Shown here in pieces: positions 17,953 through 28,927 of a stretch of 64,000 nt of DNA; position 1 is the first letter of the stretch; each line of letters begins with the position of its first letter. The notes beneath the pieces were generated by a model. That model searched no databases, was not told where the DNA came from, and saw only the letters and a program-made list of their open reading frames with translations. The position numbers and the translations under genes are program-made. The stretch lies in assembly GCA_964017195.1 (NCBI GenBank), contig OZ024894.1, positions 8,239,537-8,303,536 of the forward strand. The letters are read 5' to 3'. Origin of the DNA: Siderastrea radians (Eukaryota; Cnidaria; Anthozoa; Scleractinia; Rhizangiidae).

Positions 17953-18651
17953 TTACATAACAAAATCATCCAAATCAAACGAAGAATCCTCCATCATGTC
18001 AGTTAAAAAGTCAAACGATGAATACAAGTCATCAAGGTCCAACAACAACGAGTCGTCCGATGACGACAAGTCATCGAGTAAATTGTCTAAAAATCCTTTC
18101 CCCTCGTCCCACATGTCCATTAGGGTACCAGGTTGATCTATAGAATCCTCAGGGCTGGGCGAGAGGGAGTTACAAAAGTCCTTCATAAAATCTTCGACGG
18201 TCACAGTCAATTTAAGGGGCCCTAACGCTTGGCGTTTCTCCTCCGTTGCCTTTTGGACCATGGGCCCTCTTTGTTCACGTAACAGGGCCGCGCTCTCACG
18301 CTTTCTCGAGGAGTATAGTTTCTGCCACCGTTGACCTGCTTGCGAATGGTAAAAGTTCCTTTTGTGCTCCCGGAGTCGATCTGCATGGCTGGCATAGTAC
18401 CGTCTCATCAACTCCTTACGTTTGGCGATATACCTCGTTTGGTACACTCGCTGCTGCTCGGCCACTCGCTCAGCATTCCTGGCCCGATATTGGCGTCTAT
18501 ACTCGGCTATTCGCTCGCGGTTTTGGGCATAGTACCGTCGTCTATACTCGGCTACTCGCTCAGGATGTCTGACCCGGTACCTAGCTCTGCAGGCTCGTTT
18601 TAGCGCCAGTCGTCGTGTTTCTTTCGCCCTGAGCTCTGCTACTTCGACCAT
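17953..18651 (-). CDS. Basic tandem-repeat protein with acidic C-terminus
   Basis: About 232 residues from the ATG at 18651; the frame stays open upstream to 19026 but overlaps another gene there. Roughly residues 15-100 are degenerate 14- to 15-residue repeats of the form (E/D)R(V/I)AEYRRRYYAQNR, rich in Arg and Tyr. The last 60 residues are strongly acidic with bulky hydrophobics (LLDDLSSSDDSLLLDLDD, then DFLTDMM), the composition of transcription activation domains. A DNA-binding activator is a reasonable guess, not a demonstrated family. It is transcribed opposite to PolB. Confidence 0.5.
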   Translation of the reverse strand: MVEVAELRAKETRRLALKRACRARYRVRHPERVAEYRRRYYAQNRERIAEYRRQYRARNAERVAEQQRVYQTRYIAKRKELMRRYYASHADRLREHKRNFYHSQAGQRWQKLYSSRKRESAALLREQRGPMVQKATEEKRQALGPLKLTVTVEDFMKDFCNSLSPSPEDSIDQPGTLMDMWDEGKGFLDNLLDDLSSSDDSLLLDLDDLYSSFDFLTDMMEDSSFDLDDFVM

Positions 18652-18676
18652 GATACCGTCGTCGCTATCTTCGCCG

Positions 18677-19105
18677 TCATCGCTGTCGTTTTGTCGGGAG
18701 CTCGTGGGGTCTCGGCGACTGCATCGGCTGCATCGGCTGCCGCTTACGACAGAGCTCGGGCAACGGCGGCGGCGGGGCTGGCGGAGGTGTATGGGGCCGC
18801 TTGAACTCAAAGCGCCAATAGGGGCAGCAGAAGTCGAGGCCCCGGATGTACCACTCGGTGGTGAATTGCGGGTAGCAGCCCGGGTTCCAACTCGTCCGTA
18901 CGTGGGCGGCTCGCGCTGCCTGGGCTGCCTGGGCTGCTTCCCTCCATTTCCTTCTCTCCTCCTCCAACAGCACTTCCGCAAACGCCCGGATCTCTCCGTC
19001 GTCGAGACTCCACTCCTTAACCTCATCTAAGATAGTATCGACTTGAAATGCCTCAAAGTCCTTCAACAGATTCTCATGGGCAGAGTCCATTTTGAGATGA
19101 CTCAC
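18677..19105 (-). CDS. 142-residue Polinton protein behind the promoter module
   Basis: The ATG at 19105 follows a TATA box (tataaaa on the minus strand, 19122-19128) and the right copy of the duplicated promoter module. The N-terminus is acidic and helical (MSHLKMDSAHENLL, then EEERRKWREAAQAAQAARAA). It is followed by a cysteine- and aromatic-rich patch CYPQFTTEWYIRGLDFCCPY and a proline-rich tail. No family recognised. The stop lies 26 bases before the ATG of the next minus-strand gene, and the two frames could also be one spliced product. Confidence 0.5.
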   Translation of the reverse strand: MSHLKMDSAHENLLKDFEAFQVDTILDEVKEWSLDDGEIRAFAEVLLEEERRKWREAAQAAQAARAAHVRTSWNPGCYPQFTTEWYIRGLDFCCPYWRFEFKRPHTPPPAPPPPLPELCRKRQPMQPMQSPRPHELPTKRQR

Positions 19106-19311
19106 CTCGAGGGGCGATCTGTTTTATAGTCTCTCATTCATTCCCATCATGCCCATGGACCCTAACTAGAGAGGGGGGAGGGGGGTCCCCCCACCTCTTC
19201 CCCTCCCAAAGCATGATGGGCCTTTCTCTCTCATTGGCCCATTCCCTCCCACGTGACCCTTTTGGTTCTCTATAAAAACAGAGCCCCGACCGTCAGCAAG
19301 TTCATCTGATC
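19106..19311. promoter_or_regulatory. Bidirectional promoter with duplicated module, right copy
   Basis: 19165-19283 is the inverted copy of 11367-11480, with cacgtg at 19250-19255 and the reversed ccaat at 19233-19237. A tataaaaa at 19271-19278 points to PolB (ATG 19312), and a tataaaa on the other strand at 19122-19128 points to the 142-residue gene. The minus-strand gene therefore stands to its module as the 11595 gene does to the left copy. Confidence 0.65.
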
Positions 19312-22300
19312 ATGACCTCTCAGCCAGAAGAAGAAGAAGACGAAGGCGCGGGGCCCAGCGGCCTCGCCCACCATGAGGTTTTAGCCATGCTAGGTCTCGA
19401 GACTTCAGACTCGGAAAAAGAAGACACACATCTGTTATATCCCGAGGAGATGAGAGACAACGAGGAAGATGACTTGTACAATGACCTCCTCGATCATTTG
19501 GAACGACAACATACCTTTCAAACTCGTCTCCTTCAACAAAGTGGAGCAGGAGATTTGGATACCTCCATCGGAACCACTCATCTCCTTCAACAAACTGGAG
19601 CAGGAACGTTTGACTTTGAACTCCAACCCTTTGTTAATCGTACGAGTCGTCGAATGGGGGTACGTGAACGACATTTCACTACCCGTTTACGTCAAAGGGG
19701 GAACTTGATTCCAGATCAAAACATCACGCAAGCTCTCCAAGACGGTTTACGTCGAGCGGTGAATCAAGTGTTGACCACCACGCCTGGCCTCGACGATCAA
19801 GATCGCCTTTACTTTACCATCAGCTCCGACAGACTCCACAATAATTTCCAGGGCTGGGGATTACGGGCGGGTGAATGGCGTGAAGGCGGGGACCGTCTGG
19901 CAGCCCTCTTGGATCGCTTGGCTCAAGCCCTCAACAGCAACGAACAATTTGAAATGGACGATTCCTTTCAATTGTCCATCACTCAAGTCCATCATGCACC
20001 TCAAGGAACCGGGAGACCGCGTCGTGGCAAACCCGGCCACCCCACCATGGCCATGTTGACCAGGAACTCCAAATCGATCATCCGCATCCAAAATGATGAC
20101 GAACTCTGTTGCGCCAGAGCCCTCGTGGTCGCCAAAGCTCGCCTGGACCCACACCCGAAACAGAGAGCCATTCAGCGTGGCAAGGGTCCACTGCAAAGAA
20201 CCCTCGCTTGGGACCTCCAGAATGAAGCCAAGGTACCATTCGGGCCATGCAGTTACGACGCCTTGACAGCCTTCAGCAAGGCCCCATCCCTGGCCGGTTA
20301 CCAGATCCTGTTGGTGGATGCCGCCCGGTATTTTCACATCACGACCTTTGGAGGCCCTCAAGACAAATCATTGATTCTGTTGCATCACCAAGGCCATTAC
20401 GACGTCATTACTCGTTTACCGGGGTTTTTCGGGTCCAGTTACGTTTGTGCTCATTGTTGGAAACCCTATAACACCGAGGGACTTCATCGCTGCAATAAGA
20501 AAAAACAATGCGGGGCCTGTCGTCAAAAAGAGTGTCCTGATTTCCAGGCAGCCTATCCTCGAGGCCAGAAAGCCACCCGACGGTGCAAACAATGTCATCG
20601 GACTTTTTTGGAGACACTTGTTTCCAAGCCCATGTCACCATGGACCACACGGGCAAACCTGCAGCCCAGCTAGAGTCCTCCGTCTGCTTTCGTCGCCGTC
20701 GCTGTCGTGACTGTCGTAAACAGAACGTCGGATTAGACAAGATTGAAAAGCATCAATGTGGGTATATCGATTGTCCCTCCTGCCACGAGTACGTGGACGG
20801 GGAAACTCATCGTTGTTTTATTCAAACAGCCCCCAAACCTCAAGCCAAGAACAAAAGAAAGAGGAAACGAGGCACCACAGAAACCGAGGAGGAGGACGAG
20901 CTGCCCCCTTTACATGTGTTTTTTGACATTGAAGCCATGCAACCCCAGGAAAAACACATCGCCAATCTCGTCGTGGCCGAAACCGAAGACAACGACCAAC
21001 CCATGTGTTTCCACGGCAACCATTGCGTCCGAGATTTCCTGGAATGGCTGGATACCTTGACCAACTATGACACAAGACAAGTCAATGTACTCGCTCATAA
21101 CTTCCAGGGGTACGATGGCTATTTTGTCATTCATCAATACTATGACGACAGCCGAATCGTCGAGCAACTCCGCAACGGATGTAAACTCTTGGAAGTCAAA
21201 CACGATCGGATACGTTTCATCGACTCGATGAGTTTTTTCCAGATGCCCCTCTCCGCCTTTCCCAAAACCTTTGGATTAACGGAATTGAAAAAAGGGTACT
21301 TCCCTCACCTGTTCAACCACCCCGATCACCAAACGTACGTGGGACCCGTGCCAGCCCTCGATTACTACATGCCTGAAACCATGTCACCCGAAGACAAGCA
21401 AGCCTTGGAAACGTGGCATCAACAGCAACGCAACAAAGTGTTTGACTTTCAGAAAGAATTGGTCGCCTATTGCCAATCCGATGTACGCCTCTTGAAACAA
21501 GGTTGTCTGACATTCAAACGCTTGTTTGAAACCCTGACGGGCTTCAACCCCTTTGAGCATATCACCATTGCCTCTGCCTGCAACCGGGATTTACGCATGA
21601 ACCGGATGATCCCCAACAGCATCGCCAGTGAACCCGTCCGTGGTTGGCGCAACTCCATCAATCAATCCCGAGTAGCCCTGGAATGGCTCACCTGGTGTGC
21701 CCAAGAAAATAACATTCAGCATGTGCGCAATGCCGGTGAGGTTCGCATCCCGTCCATTGGCTTCGTCGATGGCTACTGCCACGACACCCGGACCGTGTAC
21801 GAATTTCAAGGGTGTTTCACCCATGGATGCCCGACCTGTTATCCAAACCGCCACGAAACCCATGTCCGCCACTTTGATCGAAGCCTGCAAGATGTCTACG
21901 AGACCTCCCAACAAAAGATCCAACGGTTAAAACAGCAAGGGTACACCGTCGTTCAAATGTGGGAATGTGAATGGAACCGTCTCAAAGACACCTCCCTAGA
22001 CATCCGTACGTTTGTGGCCCAGCTTCAATTCATCGAGCCACTCAATCCGCGAGACGCCTTCTGCGGAGGCCGTACCAATGCCGTCAAGTTGTACCATCAC
22101 GTCACCCCCAGTCAAAAGATCCATTACATCGATGTCACCTCTTTGTACCCAAAACCTGTGTGTACCCTAAAGGGCATCCGAGAATCATCTCCACCCCGGG
22201 TCACACCGACATCCGCCAGTACTTTGGTCTCATCCAATGTCAAATCCTGCCTCCACGTGAACTGTATCATCCTGTCCTGCCTTACCGCCATGACCACAAA

Positions 22301-23407
22301 CTCCTGTTTCCCCTCTGTGCCGCCTGTGTGGAACAAGAGATGCCGAAAAGACCATTAGAGAGGTCCTCGGAATGCGTGCACACGGACCGGCAACGTGTCC
22401 TGACGGGAACATGGTGCACCCCCGAATTAGAGAAAGCCGTCGAGCTTGGCTACCAAGTCCAGTACATCTATGAGGTGTGGCATTTTGACGATACCTGTCA
22501 GGGGCTGTTCAGAGACTACGTCAACACTTGGTTAAAAATCAAACAGGAAGCCAGTGGGTGGCCTAAGGACGACATGTCAGAGCAAGCCAAACAGGACTAC
22601 ATCCAGAAGTACTTCGAGCATGAAGGCATCCAGTTGGAGTATGACAAAATTGAGAAGAATCCCGGCTTGCGCACCTTAGCCAAAATGATGTTGAATTCCA
22701 TGTGGGGCAAGTTTGGACAACGCCTGAACAAAACCCAAATCCAAACCTTTGAGGATCCTCAAGCCTTCCACCGTTTCTTGAAGACGGATACCATGGACGT
22801 ACGACACGTCTCCGTGGTCAATGACCAATTGGTGGAGGTACATTATCAGTACCAGGACGAAGACATCCCCGTGTCACCCAACCTTAACATCTTTGTAGCC
22901 TGTTTCACTACCTGTTGGGCCCGACTCCGACTGTATGCCGCCCTGGAGCAGCTGCAGCAACGTGTCTTGTACTACGACACCGACTCTGTCATCTATTATA
23001 CAGACGAAGGCCAAGCCAACCCCGACTTGGGCGATTACCTCGGCGACTTTACGAGTGAATTGGACAAGGACGATTACATCCTGGAATTCGTGTCGGGCGG
23101 CCCCAAGAACTATGGGTACCAAACCCAGAATGGTCACGTAGAATGCAAAGTGCGGGGTTTCCGTCTCAACAGCGAAGGCAAAACCCAACTCAACTACCAC
23201 ATCATGCGTCAGAATGTCCTCGACGAAATCCAGAAGCCACTCCTCAAACCCCGCCAGACCCAAGTCGTCAAAACGTACCAGACCGTGCGAGATCCCAAAC
23301 ACTACCAACTGCACACCTTCCCCGATTACGAACGTTACCAGCTGGTGTACGACAAGAGAGTCGTGGATCCTGTCACTTTCCAGACCTACCCCTACGGGTA
23401 CCAGTGA
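19312..23407 (+). pseudogene. Protein-primed family B DNA polymerase, two frameshifts
   Basis: It would replicate the linear genome from protein-primed ends. Total length of about 1,365 codons fits Polinton PolB. The first part (to about 20610) has an acidic N-terminus, IIRIQNDDELCCARALVVA and zinc-binding CAHC...HRC. The second (about 20610-22150) has exonuclease motifs FFDIEA (20925), AHNFQGYDGYF (about 21093) and YCQSDVRLL (about 21467). The polymerase part has motif A DVTSLYP (about 22132), motif B MMLNSMWGKFGQ (about 22684) and motif C YYDTDSV (about 22971). The frame changes at the T-run 20604-20609 and again at about 22148-22160, directly after motif A. Catalytic residues are still encoded. 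Confidence 0.92.
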
Positions 23408-24622
23408 GACACTTTCCTATACCCAGGGGAAATTAATGTTGTCTTTTGGTCAGTTTCCTTCGACAACCCCATCACTGTTCACTGTCATCTGTAGCTGTTG
23501 CTTCCTTGCTTGGTTGCTTGGTTGCTTGGTTGCTTGCTTCATCTCAATGCACTCCTTTTCTTGGTTCTGTTCATCCGGGTCTTGGTTTTCCGGTCGAATG
23601 GACTCATCATAAATGGAACACTCATACTATCAAAAGGAATACTCATCATCAAAATGGAACACTCATATTATCAAAAGGAACTCAAAGGAAATACTCATCA
23701 TGGAACACTCCTATTAAAATAGAAACACTCATCATCACAAGGAACACTCATATATCAAAAGGAACTCAAAGGAAATACTCATCATGGAACACTCATATTA
23801 TCAAAAGGAACACTCATATTAAAATAGGAACACTCAAAAAGAACTCATATTATCAAAATGGAACACTCATCATGGAACACTCATATTATTAAAAGGAACT
23901 AATAGCAATACTCATCATGAAATAGCAACACTCATCTTAAAAGGAATTCATCAAAAGGAACACTCATCTTAAAAGGAATTCATCAAAAGGAACACTCATA
24001 TTATCAAAAGGAACTCATTAAAAGGAACACTCATCTTGACATTGGAGGAGATTTCATTGAAAGGAAAAGGATTGTTTGCACAGAAGCCACGTGCGAGCAA
24101 CATGGATTTCCACTATTTCATCGAATACTCATCGAAAGGAACCCTCATATCAGCTCCTCTATTGACACAACTGGTGACGGTGATGCAGGTACGCAAGCAC
24201 CTGGTGGAGAATCAATGGAAGCAGAAGAGAGCTAAAACTCTTACCTCGTCTGTTTGCACTCTTCATTATATGACTTGTTCAGCTGTTCAAAAATGTCCGC
24301 CATTAAAACATTTTTTCCAACATGACATCATGCGACATGTTCTCCAACACGAGATTACGGGATCCCCCCGACTGCACTGCTTTGATGAAGGTCAGAGTCC
24401 ATCAATTAACACCTTCCTGTAATTCCAACACCTACATAACATAGACCTTGGATCCAAGCCCCTCCATGCTTCATCCTTCTGAGCGAAATGGAACTCTCAT
24501 CATCTGCATGCCATGGATTATCATTAAATGATTTGTTGAGCTGTTCAAAAATGTCTGCCATTAAAACATTTTTTCCAACCTGGGCGTCTTTTCTTTCAGT
24601 CAAGGACCACCCCCGATGCGCC
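23408..24622. repeat. Repeat-filled non-coding right part of the Polinton
   Basis: No recognisable gene lies between PolB and the right inverted repeat. 23497-23540 has tandem ttgcttgg units. From about 23610 to 24030 a degenerate minisatellite repeats ggaacactcat with aaaaggaa spacers at variable 20- to 30-base intervals, some twenty copies. Further on, a 43-base block starting gagctgttcaaaaatgtc appears twice, around 24281 and 24538. A 128-codon frame at 24036-24422 has no supporting features. This is space where other Polintons would carry essential genes. Confidence 0.7.
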
Positions 24623-24998
24623 AATTGGACTTTGGACTTTGAGCCCGCGTTTCTCAGCGGTTTTACCCCAACATGAGCCCACGATCCATTTTTTATACTA
24701 GTCAGCGGTTTTCCTTTCAAAAACACGTGACTTCCGGTTCCATGAGCCCACGATCCATTTTTCCAACTGCTCAGCGGTTTTCCTTTCCAAACCACGTGAC
24801 TTCCGGTTCCATGAGCCCACGATCCCTTTTTTCCAACTTGTCAGCGGTTTCCCATTCCAAACCACGTGACTTCCGGTTCCATGAGCCCACCATCCCTTTT
24901 TCCAACTAGTCAGCGGTTTCCCATCCCACTTCCGGTGATGACGTCAATCGACCAATCAGAAGCCAGGATTAGTGTCCATGTGAGCCCACTTTACTACT
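24623..24998 (-). repeat. Polinton right terminal inverted repeat
   Basis: Reverse complement of 9840-10138 with about one additional internal unit. Between the arms there are single-base differences near both the tgacgtca site and the outermost gggctca, and a block (roughly 24660-24730) present only here. Confidence 0.92.
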
Positions 24999-25004
24999 TC
25001 TATT
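24999..25004 (+). repeat. Polinton target site duplication, right copy (tctatt)
   Basis: Identical to 9834-9839 and directly adjacent to the CTTTACTACT end of the element. Confidence 0.9.
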
Positions 25005-27070
25005 GTTTCAACGAAATGATCTGCAAGCTGGGTGCAGTTCTTCACCCAATCTGGTTTGTCCAGGCACTGCAGCTCTGCCATACCGTCAATGATGGTGACT
25101 TTCAAATGGGGTGCAGCGGTATCTGTTGTGGTGCCGTCATTGATTCCCTCGTCAGGCAGTCTGGATGGGAGCTTCTCTAATATGGCCATAAGTGCACTTT
25201 TTGAAGAGCAGTGCAGCATTAACCCATCTGATGCAAACATGGACCTTGGTACTAATGCGAACTCATACAGTCCGATCGTCTCCTTGATGTCCATGTCATG
25301 GCGGCTGCGGCATACCATCATCATCCTGGCAAAAAGGGATCGGTCCTCTCGCAGCTCAATCATCTTCTCCTTTGTGGACACTTTCACCTTCTTCGCATTA
25401 CTCTTCCATGTACAAAGCTTTTGCTTCTTCATTGTAGACCAAATGTTGACTTTCTCGGACTGAATGCGCTCCTTCACAAACGTATCAAACAGTGTTTGTC
25501 CTATGGCAGTCTGGTTGCACAAGTCTTCCTTGACTTTATCTGGCATTACAACTTTGGTCACAAGGTTGAAGAGATCCAAGCTTTCCTCAGCAAAAGGGTT
25601 GGTAAAGGTCTCAATAGTATCCATCAACGCTTTGACATTCTTGTCTTCTCGGGACAGTACAGCTGTAGTGTGGTGGTGATGTCGAGTTTGGATCTTGGAA
25701 GCTACACCTGCCATACCCTTTGCCTGCTCTGCAAGATTTGCCATTTCGGGAGCAATGAGAAAAAACTTGGTCCGTGCAATTTGGTTGAGGGTGATTCCTA
25801 CCAGTCCCCCGCTTACTTTCATCGAGCGATTGACATGCTCAAGTCCGTGATCTGCACCAAGTGCACAGAATGGAATGCTGGAGTTCTTGTTCACTATCCA
25901 GTTTCCCGAGAGGAACTCTGCATAGACGTCTGGACGTCTAGACGTCTATCAGTTGTTGATAGGGAATCCATTTCTGCAAGATACAATGGCATCATACGGG
26001 CGTAATTCAGGCGATCATGTGCAAAAAAGTATTTCGTGAAGACTTGAAGGGCTTGAAGGTGAAGTTTCCAATCACCTGTACGTGCTGCTCTGATAAACTG
26101 GAACATCTCCATGACCATACGCATGTACTCTCTCGTCACCTTAAACAATGGGTGCTGATCTCGTGTTGCGTCAAACTCTGCCATCTTCTTTAGAAGATCT
26201 TGGTTCTCAACAGCTTCTAACAGCTTAGTGTTTGCTTCCTTCAGTTCAACATTTGATGCTAGGGTGCATGCTTCAGCAACTTCTTGTGAGAGATCTGCGA
26301 TGCTCTTTAAATCTTCTTGAGAGCTCTGAAAGAATGCCTTCTGATACAGCGCAAATAGCGCTTGAAGAGTAACAACATGTGCCACTTCACCTCGCTTGAC
26401 ATGATTCCCATCAAGTATCTGCTTCACTGTCGCTGGGCCGTAGATATCAGCCTCTATCCAGCACATGTCAAGACCGCTGTCTTCGATAAATGCGCCAGTG
26501 GTGCGCAATTGCGCCATAACAATGTGCAATTCCCCAGGACGGAGAATGAGATGTTGAAGATCGTTTCTTGCCATCTGGAGCTTTTTCGCTGGCTGATAAA
26601 GGCCAACATCCAGAGAGATGGCAGTTTTTCTGCCTGGACCAACAACACTCGTGTTAATATTCTGCGCTTGCATTAGAATAGTCAACGGCGTCGGCCACTC
26701 ATGGGCTGGTGCAGCTAACAGTGGCGGGGTGCCTACCTTCGTCACTTCGATAGGGTTACCAATGAGAGAGTTGTATGCTGACCACACAGGTATTCCTGTT
26801 CTTCCAGGACACTCTTCTCTTTCTGCTTGAATATCTCCATCCCTCTCACCCTGTGGTACCTCGTCTCTTATCTGTCGCTGGCTGGAAAAGTTACGCGCCA
26901 AGAGCCATGCGAAATCTTGCAAACTGACGGTGATGGGAAGCTGACTGGCATCAAATGAAGAGAAAACTGGATTTGCTGGCTTCGGGCAAGGATTCGGGCA
27001 TTCCAATAAGGCTGTGATAGTTTCCGGAACATCCTTTACTGAACGACTCTGGTCTTTGGTGTCAACAAGC
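25005..27070 (-). pseudogene. Academ-like transposase exon 3, N-terminal part, frameshifted
   Basis: The exon begins after the acceptor at 27071-27073 (cag). Early in it SLDVGLYQPAKKLQ and then RPGELHIVMAQLRTTGAF and SGLDMCWIEADIYG look like the later acidic motifs of a DDE transposase (inference from a family pattern common in cnidarians). The frame shifts within 25924-25948, where three imperfect copies of (a/g)gacgtct stand in a row. An expansion of about 14 bases fits the frame change exactly. After the shift the expected continuation PDVYAEFLSGNWIV appears. The exon then runs into the Polinton. There are thus two independent lesions. Confidence 0.7.
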
Positions 27071-27351
27071 CTGTTTTAAAAAAAACGAATTATAATACTC
27101 CCATTTAGACGAACGCAGTTCAAACTTAAAGTAAACTTTCCATAATAACAGCCTGACATTTGAATACTTTTAACATGCCATTGCAGTCTCGACCACAGAG
27201 ACAAAATAGAAGAGTCAGCAATATTAAAATGATGTGGCACATAAAATAGGTTTTTGGTTTCTAAGAAGACAAATTTCAAATGAATATCATCTGGCCTATA
27301 ACACGGAGCCCCATTCTCTCTTAACCAAAAAATAACGACTTGATTGCTTAC

Positions 27352-28629
27352 CTCAATTCCTGCTTAACGTCTTGTGGGTCCTTTTTCTGGTAAATTGCCA
27401 TGGCCGTTCCATGAAGAGTGCGCTGTCCATCATACGTGTCCTCAGCAAAATCGACATTATCTATAGCAAAAAATACATGTCGTCCCTTGACAATATCAGG
27501 TGGAAGGTACACTCCTCCATTTTGTTCCATCCGCTCAAGAACAGTAGCCTCTATCTGAGCTTCCACTCTCATTACTCTGTTATACTCGACTGCCATTCCA
27601 AATCCATGAAGCATATTCACTAGCTCTTTGCTTCGGGTAAGCTGATGAATGGCTAGTCCAACAGCTAGCTGTTGTGGCATCTCCCTCGATAGACGTAGTG
27701 TTTTAGACTTGTTGTTATTACTCTGCCTCTCTGTAAGACACATTGATATTGCCGTTTGAGACAAACTCATTGCACGCTTCTTCACGTCTTCTGTCTTCTC
27801 CTTGCGCAACCGATCAGTTTTGGGACCTTGGATGAGCCATATGCAGAATCGATAGAGCTCTTCTGGTACAATATCACCACTGGCGTCTTCTAGTGTCCCA
27901 GTGAATTCCCACCGTTTGGATCTATTAATGGCTTTCCTTAAAGTTATGGCAGCATCAAACAACACTTTCATTTCCTCGCTACACTTAACCCTCATACTCT
28001 CGGACAACTGAATCGCCTCATCTCGAGTTTCCTTTATGGTGACCCGCTCAGCCTCGTTAACTCGTTTTGGCTTGTGAAATTCTATGTCTGGAATTTCACT
28101 CTGAAGTAAAAGCTTTAATGCTTTTCGACTGCACGTTGCTTTGTATACATCATTTGCTTTTAAAACCTCGTCGAACATGCTCTGCAGGTCAGACATTGAA
28201 AGGATCTTCCCTTCCCTTAACGCACTCTCCGTCATGGCGAGGAACTCGATTCTCGCTGCTGCCTCACAAACCAAATCACTATCTGAGCAAGATTTATCAG
28301 ATAACGCTGCTTTTTTTAGTACATTCGTAACATTTCTAAGCCAACAGTTCTTGTGATACTTTATATCAATAGCGTGTGCATCAGTTGCATCTACTGAAGT
28401 GCTTAGTTTGACTCGCAATACATCATTTCCTGATAGGTTAATGGCTTCATTCAGGGATTCACCAGCAGAAAACGTGCTGACATTGTGCAGAGGTTGTTTT
28501 GCATTCTCTTTTTCTTCACAAAAGAAACAAACACTTTTGTCATACGGTGACGTTTGGGAGCGAGTAAGCTGCGAAGGATCTTTCACTTTTCTTTTTGCCT
28601 CATTAGGTCCCTCCAGTTGTCTCTCGTAC
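27352..28629 (-). CDS. Academ-like transposase exon 2
   Basis: The acceptor CAG precedes 28629 and the donor GAG|GTAAGC follows 27352. The exon encodes about 425 residues. It starts YERQLEGPNEAK and has a cysteine pair FFC (CFFCEEKEN) near the start and a long helical middle. It ends with HVFFAIDNVDFAEDTYDG and LHGTAMAIYQ. The acidic residue in FAIDNVDF is the best candidate for the first catalytic Asp of the DDE triad. Splicing from exon 1 rejoins the frame as AKDR|YERQ. Confidence 0.65.
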
Positions 28630-28927
28630 CTGAGTGCAAATGTTATCGTTTATCAGATCTTACCTGCCGATCTACACATGCAACATTGAATGCATGCAGG
28701 TGAACAAAGATTTAAAGCTAGGGAAAATAACAACGTTATTTGTCAGCCTAGGTGAGTTCATGTTGGGAAAACTCTTCCATTAAGCACCGGGTTTCCAAAT
28801 ACGAACCCCTGAGTTGGAAAATAGCATATACTTACTTAACGTTATTAAGACAATCATGGTGCATCACTCTTAAATGTTAAAGTTCTTTAGTTGCTATATT
28901 ACAAATAGTAATATAATGAAAACGTAC

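Larger units (their letters stand above)
9840..24998. mobile_element. Endogenous Polinton/Maverick-like virus, defective
   Basis: A 15,159-bp element with ends AGTAGTAAAG...CTTTACTACT, inverted repeats of 299 and 376 bp and a 6-bp target duplication. AG termini and 6-bp duplications are established Polinton features. It carries penton, packaging ATPase, protein-primed PolB, phospholipase A2, several basic small proteins, a SLOG protein and a two-membrane-span protein. No major capsid protein, cysteine protease or integrase is recognisable. ATPase and PolB are broken. Genes are tightly packed and overlapping, with base use visibly richer in C and G than the host DNA around it. It lies inside a coding exon of another transposon. 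Confidence 0.92.

Noticed and set aside
18652..19026. N-terminal extension of the repeat-protein frame
   Set aside because: It overlaps the better-supported 142-residue gene that directly follows the promoter; its arginine/serine-rich content looks like a shadow.
23610..24030. CRISPR-like array
   Set aside because: Unit and spacing vary, the spacers resemble each other, and the genome is animal; it is a degenerate minisatellite.
24036..24422. 128-codon frame next to the minisatellite
   Set aside because: Begins in repeats, contains words duplicated at 24.5 kb, and has no domain or promoter.
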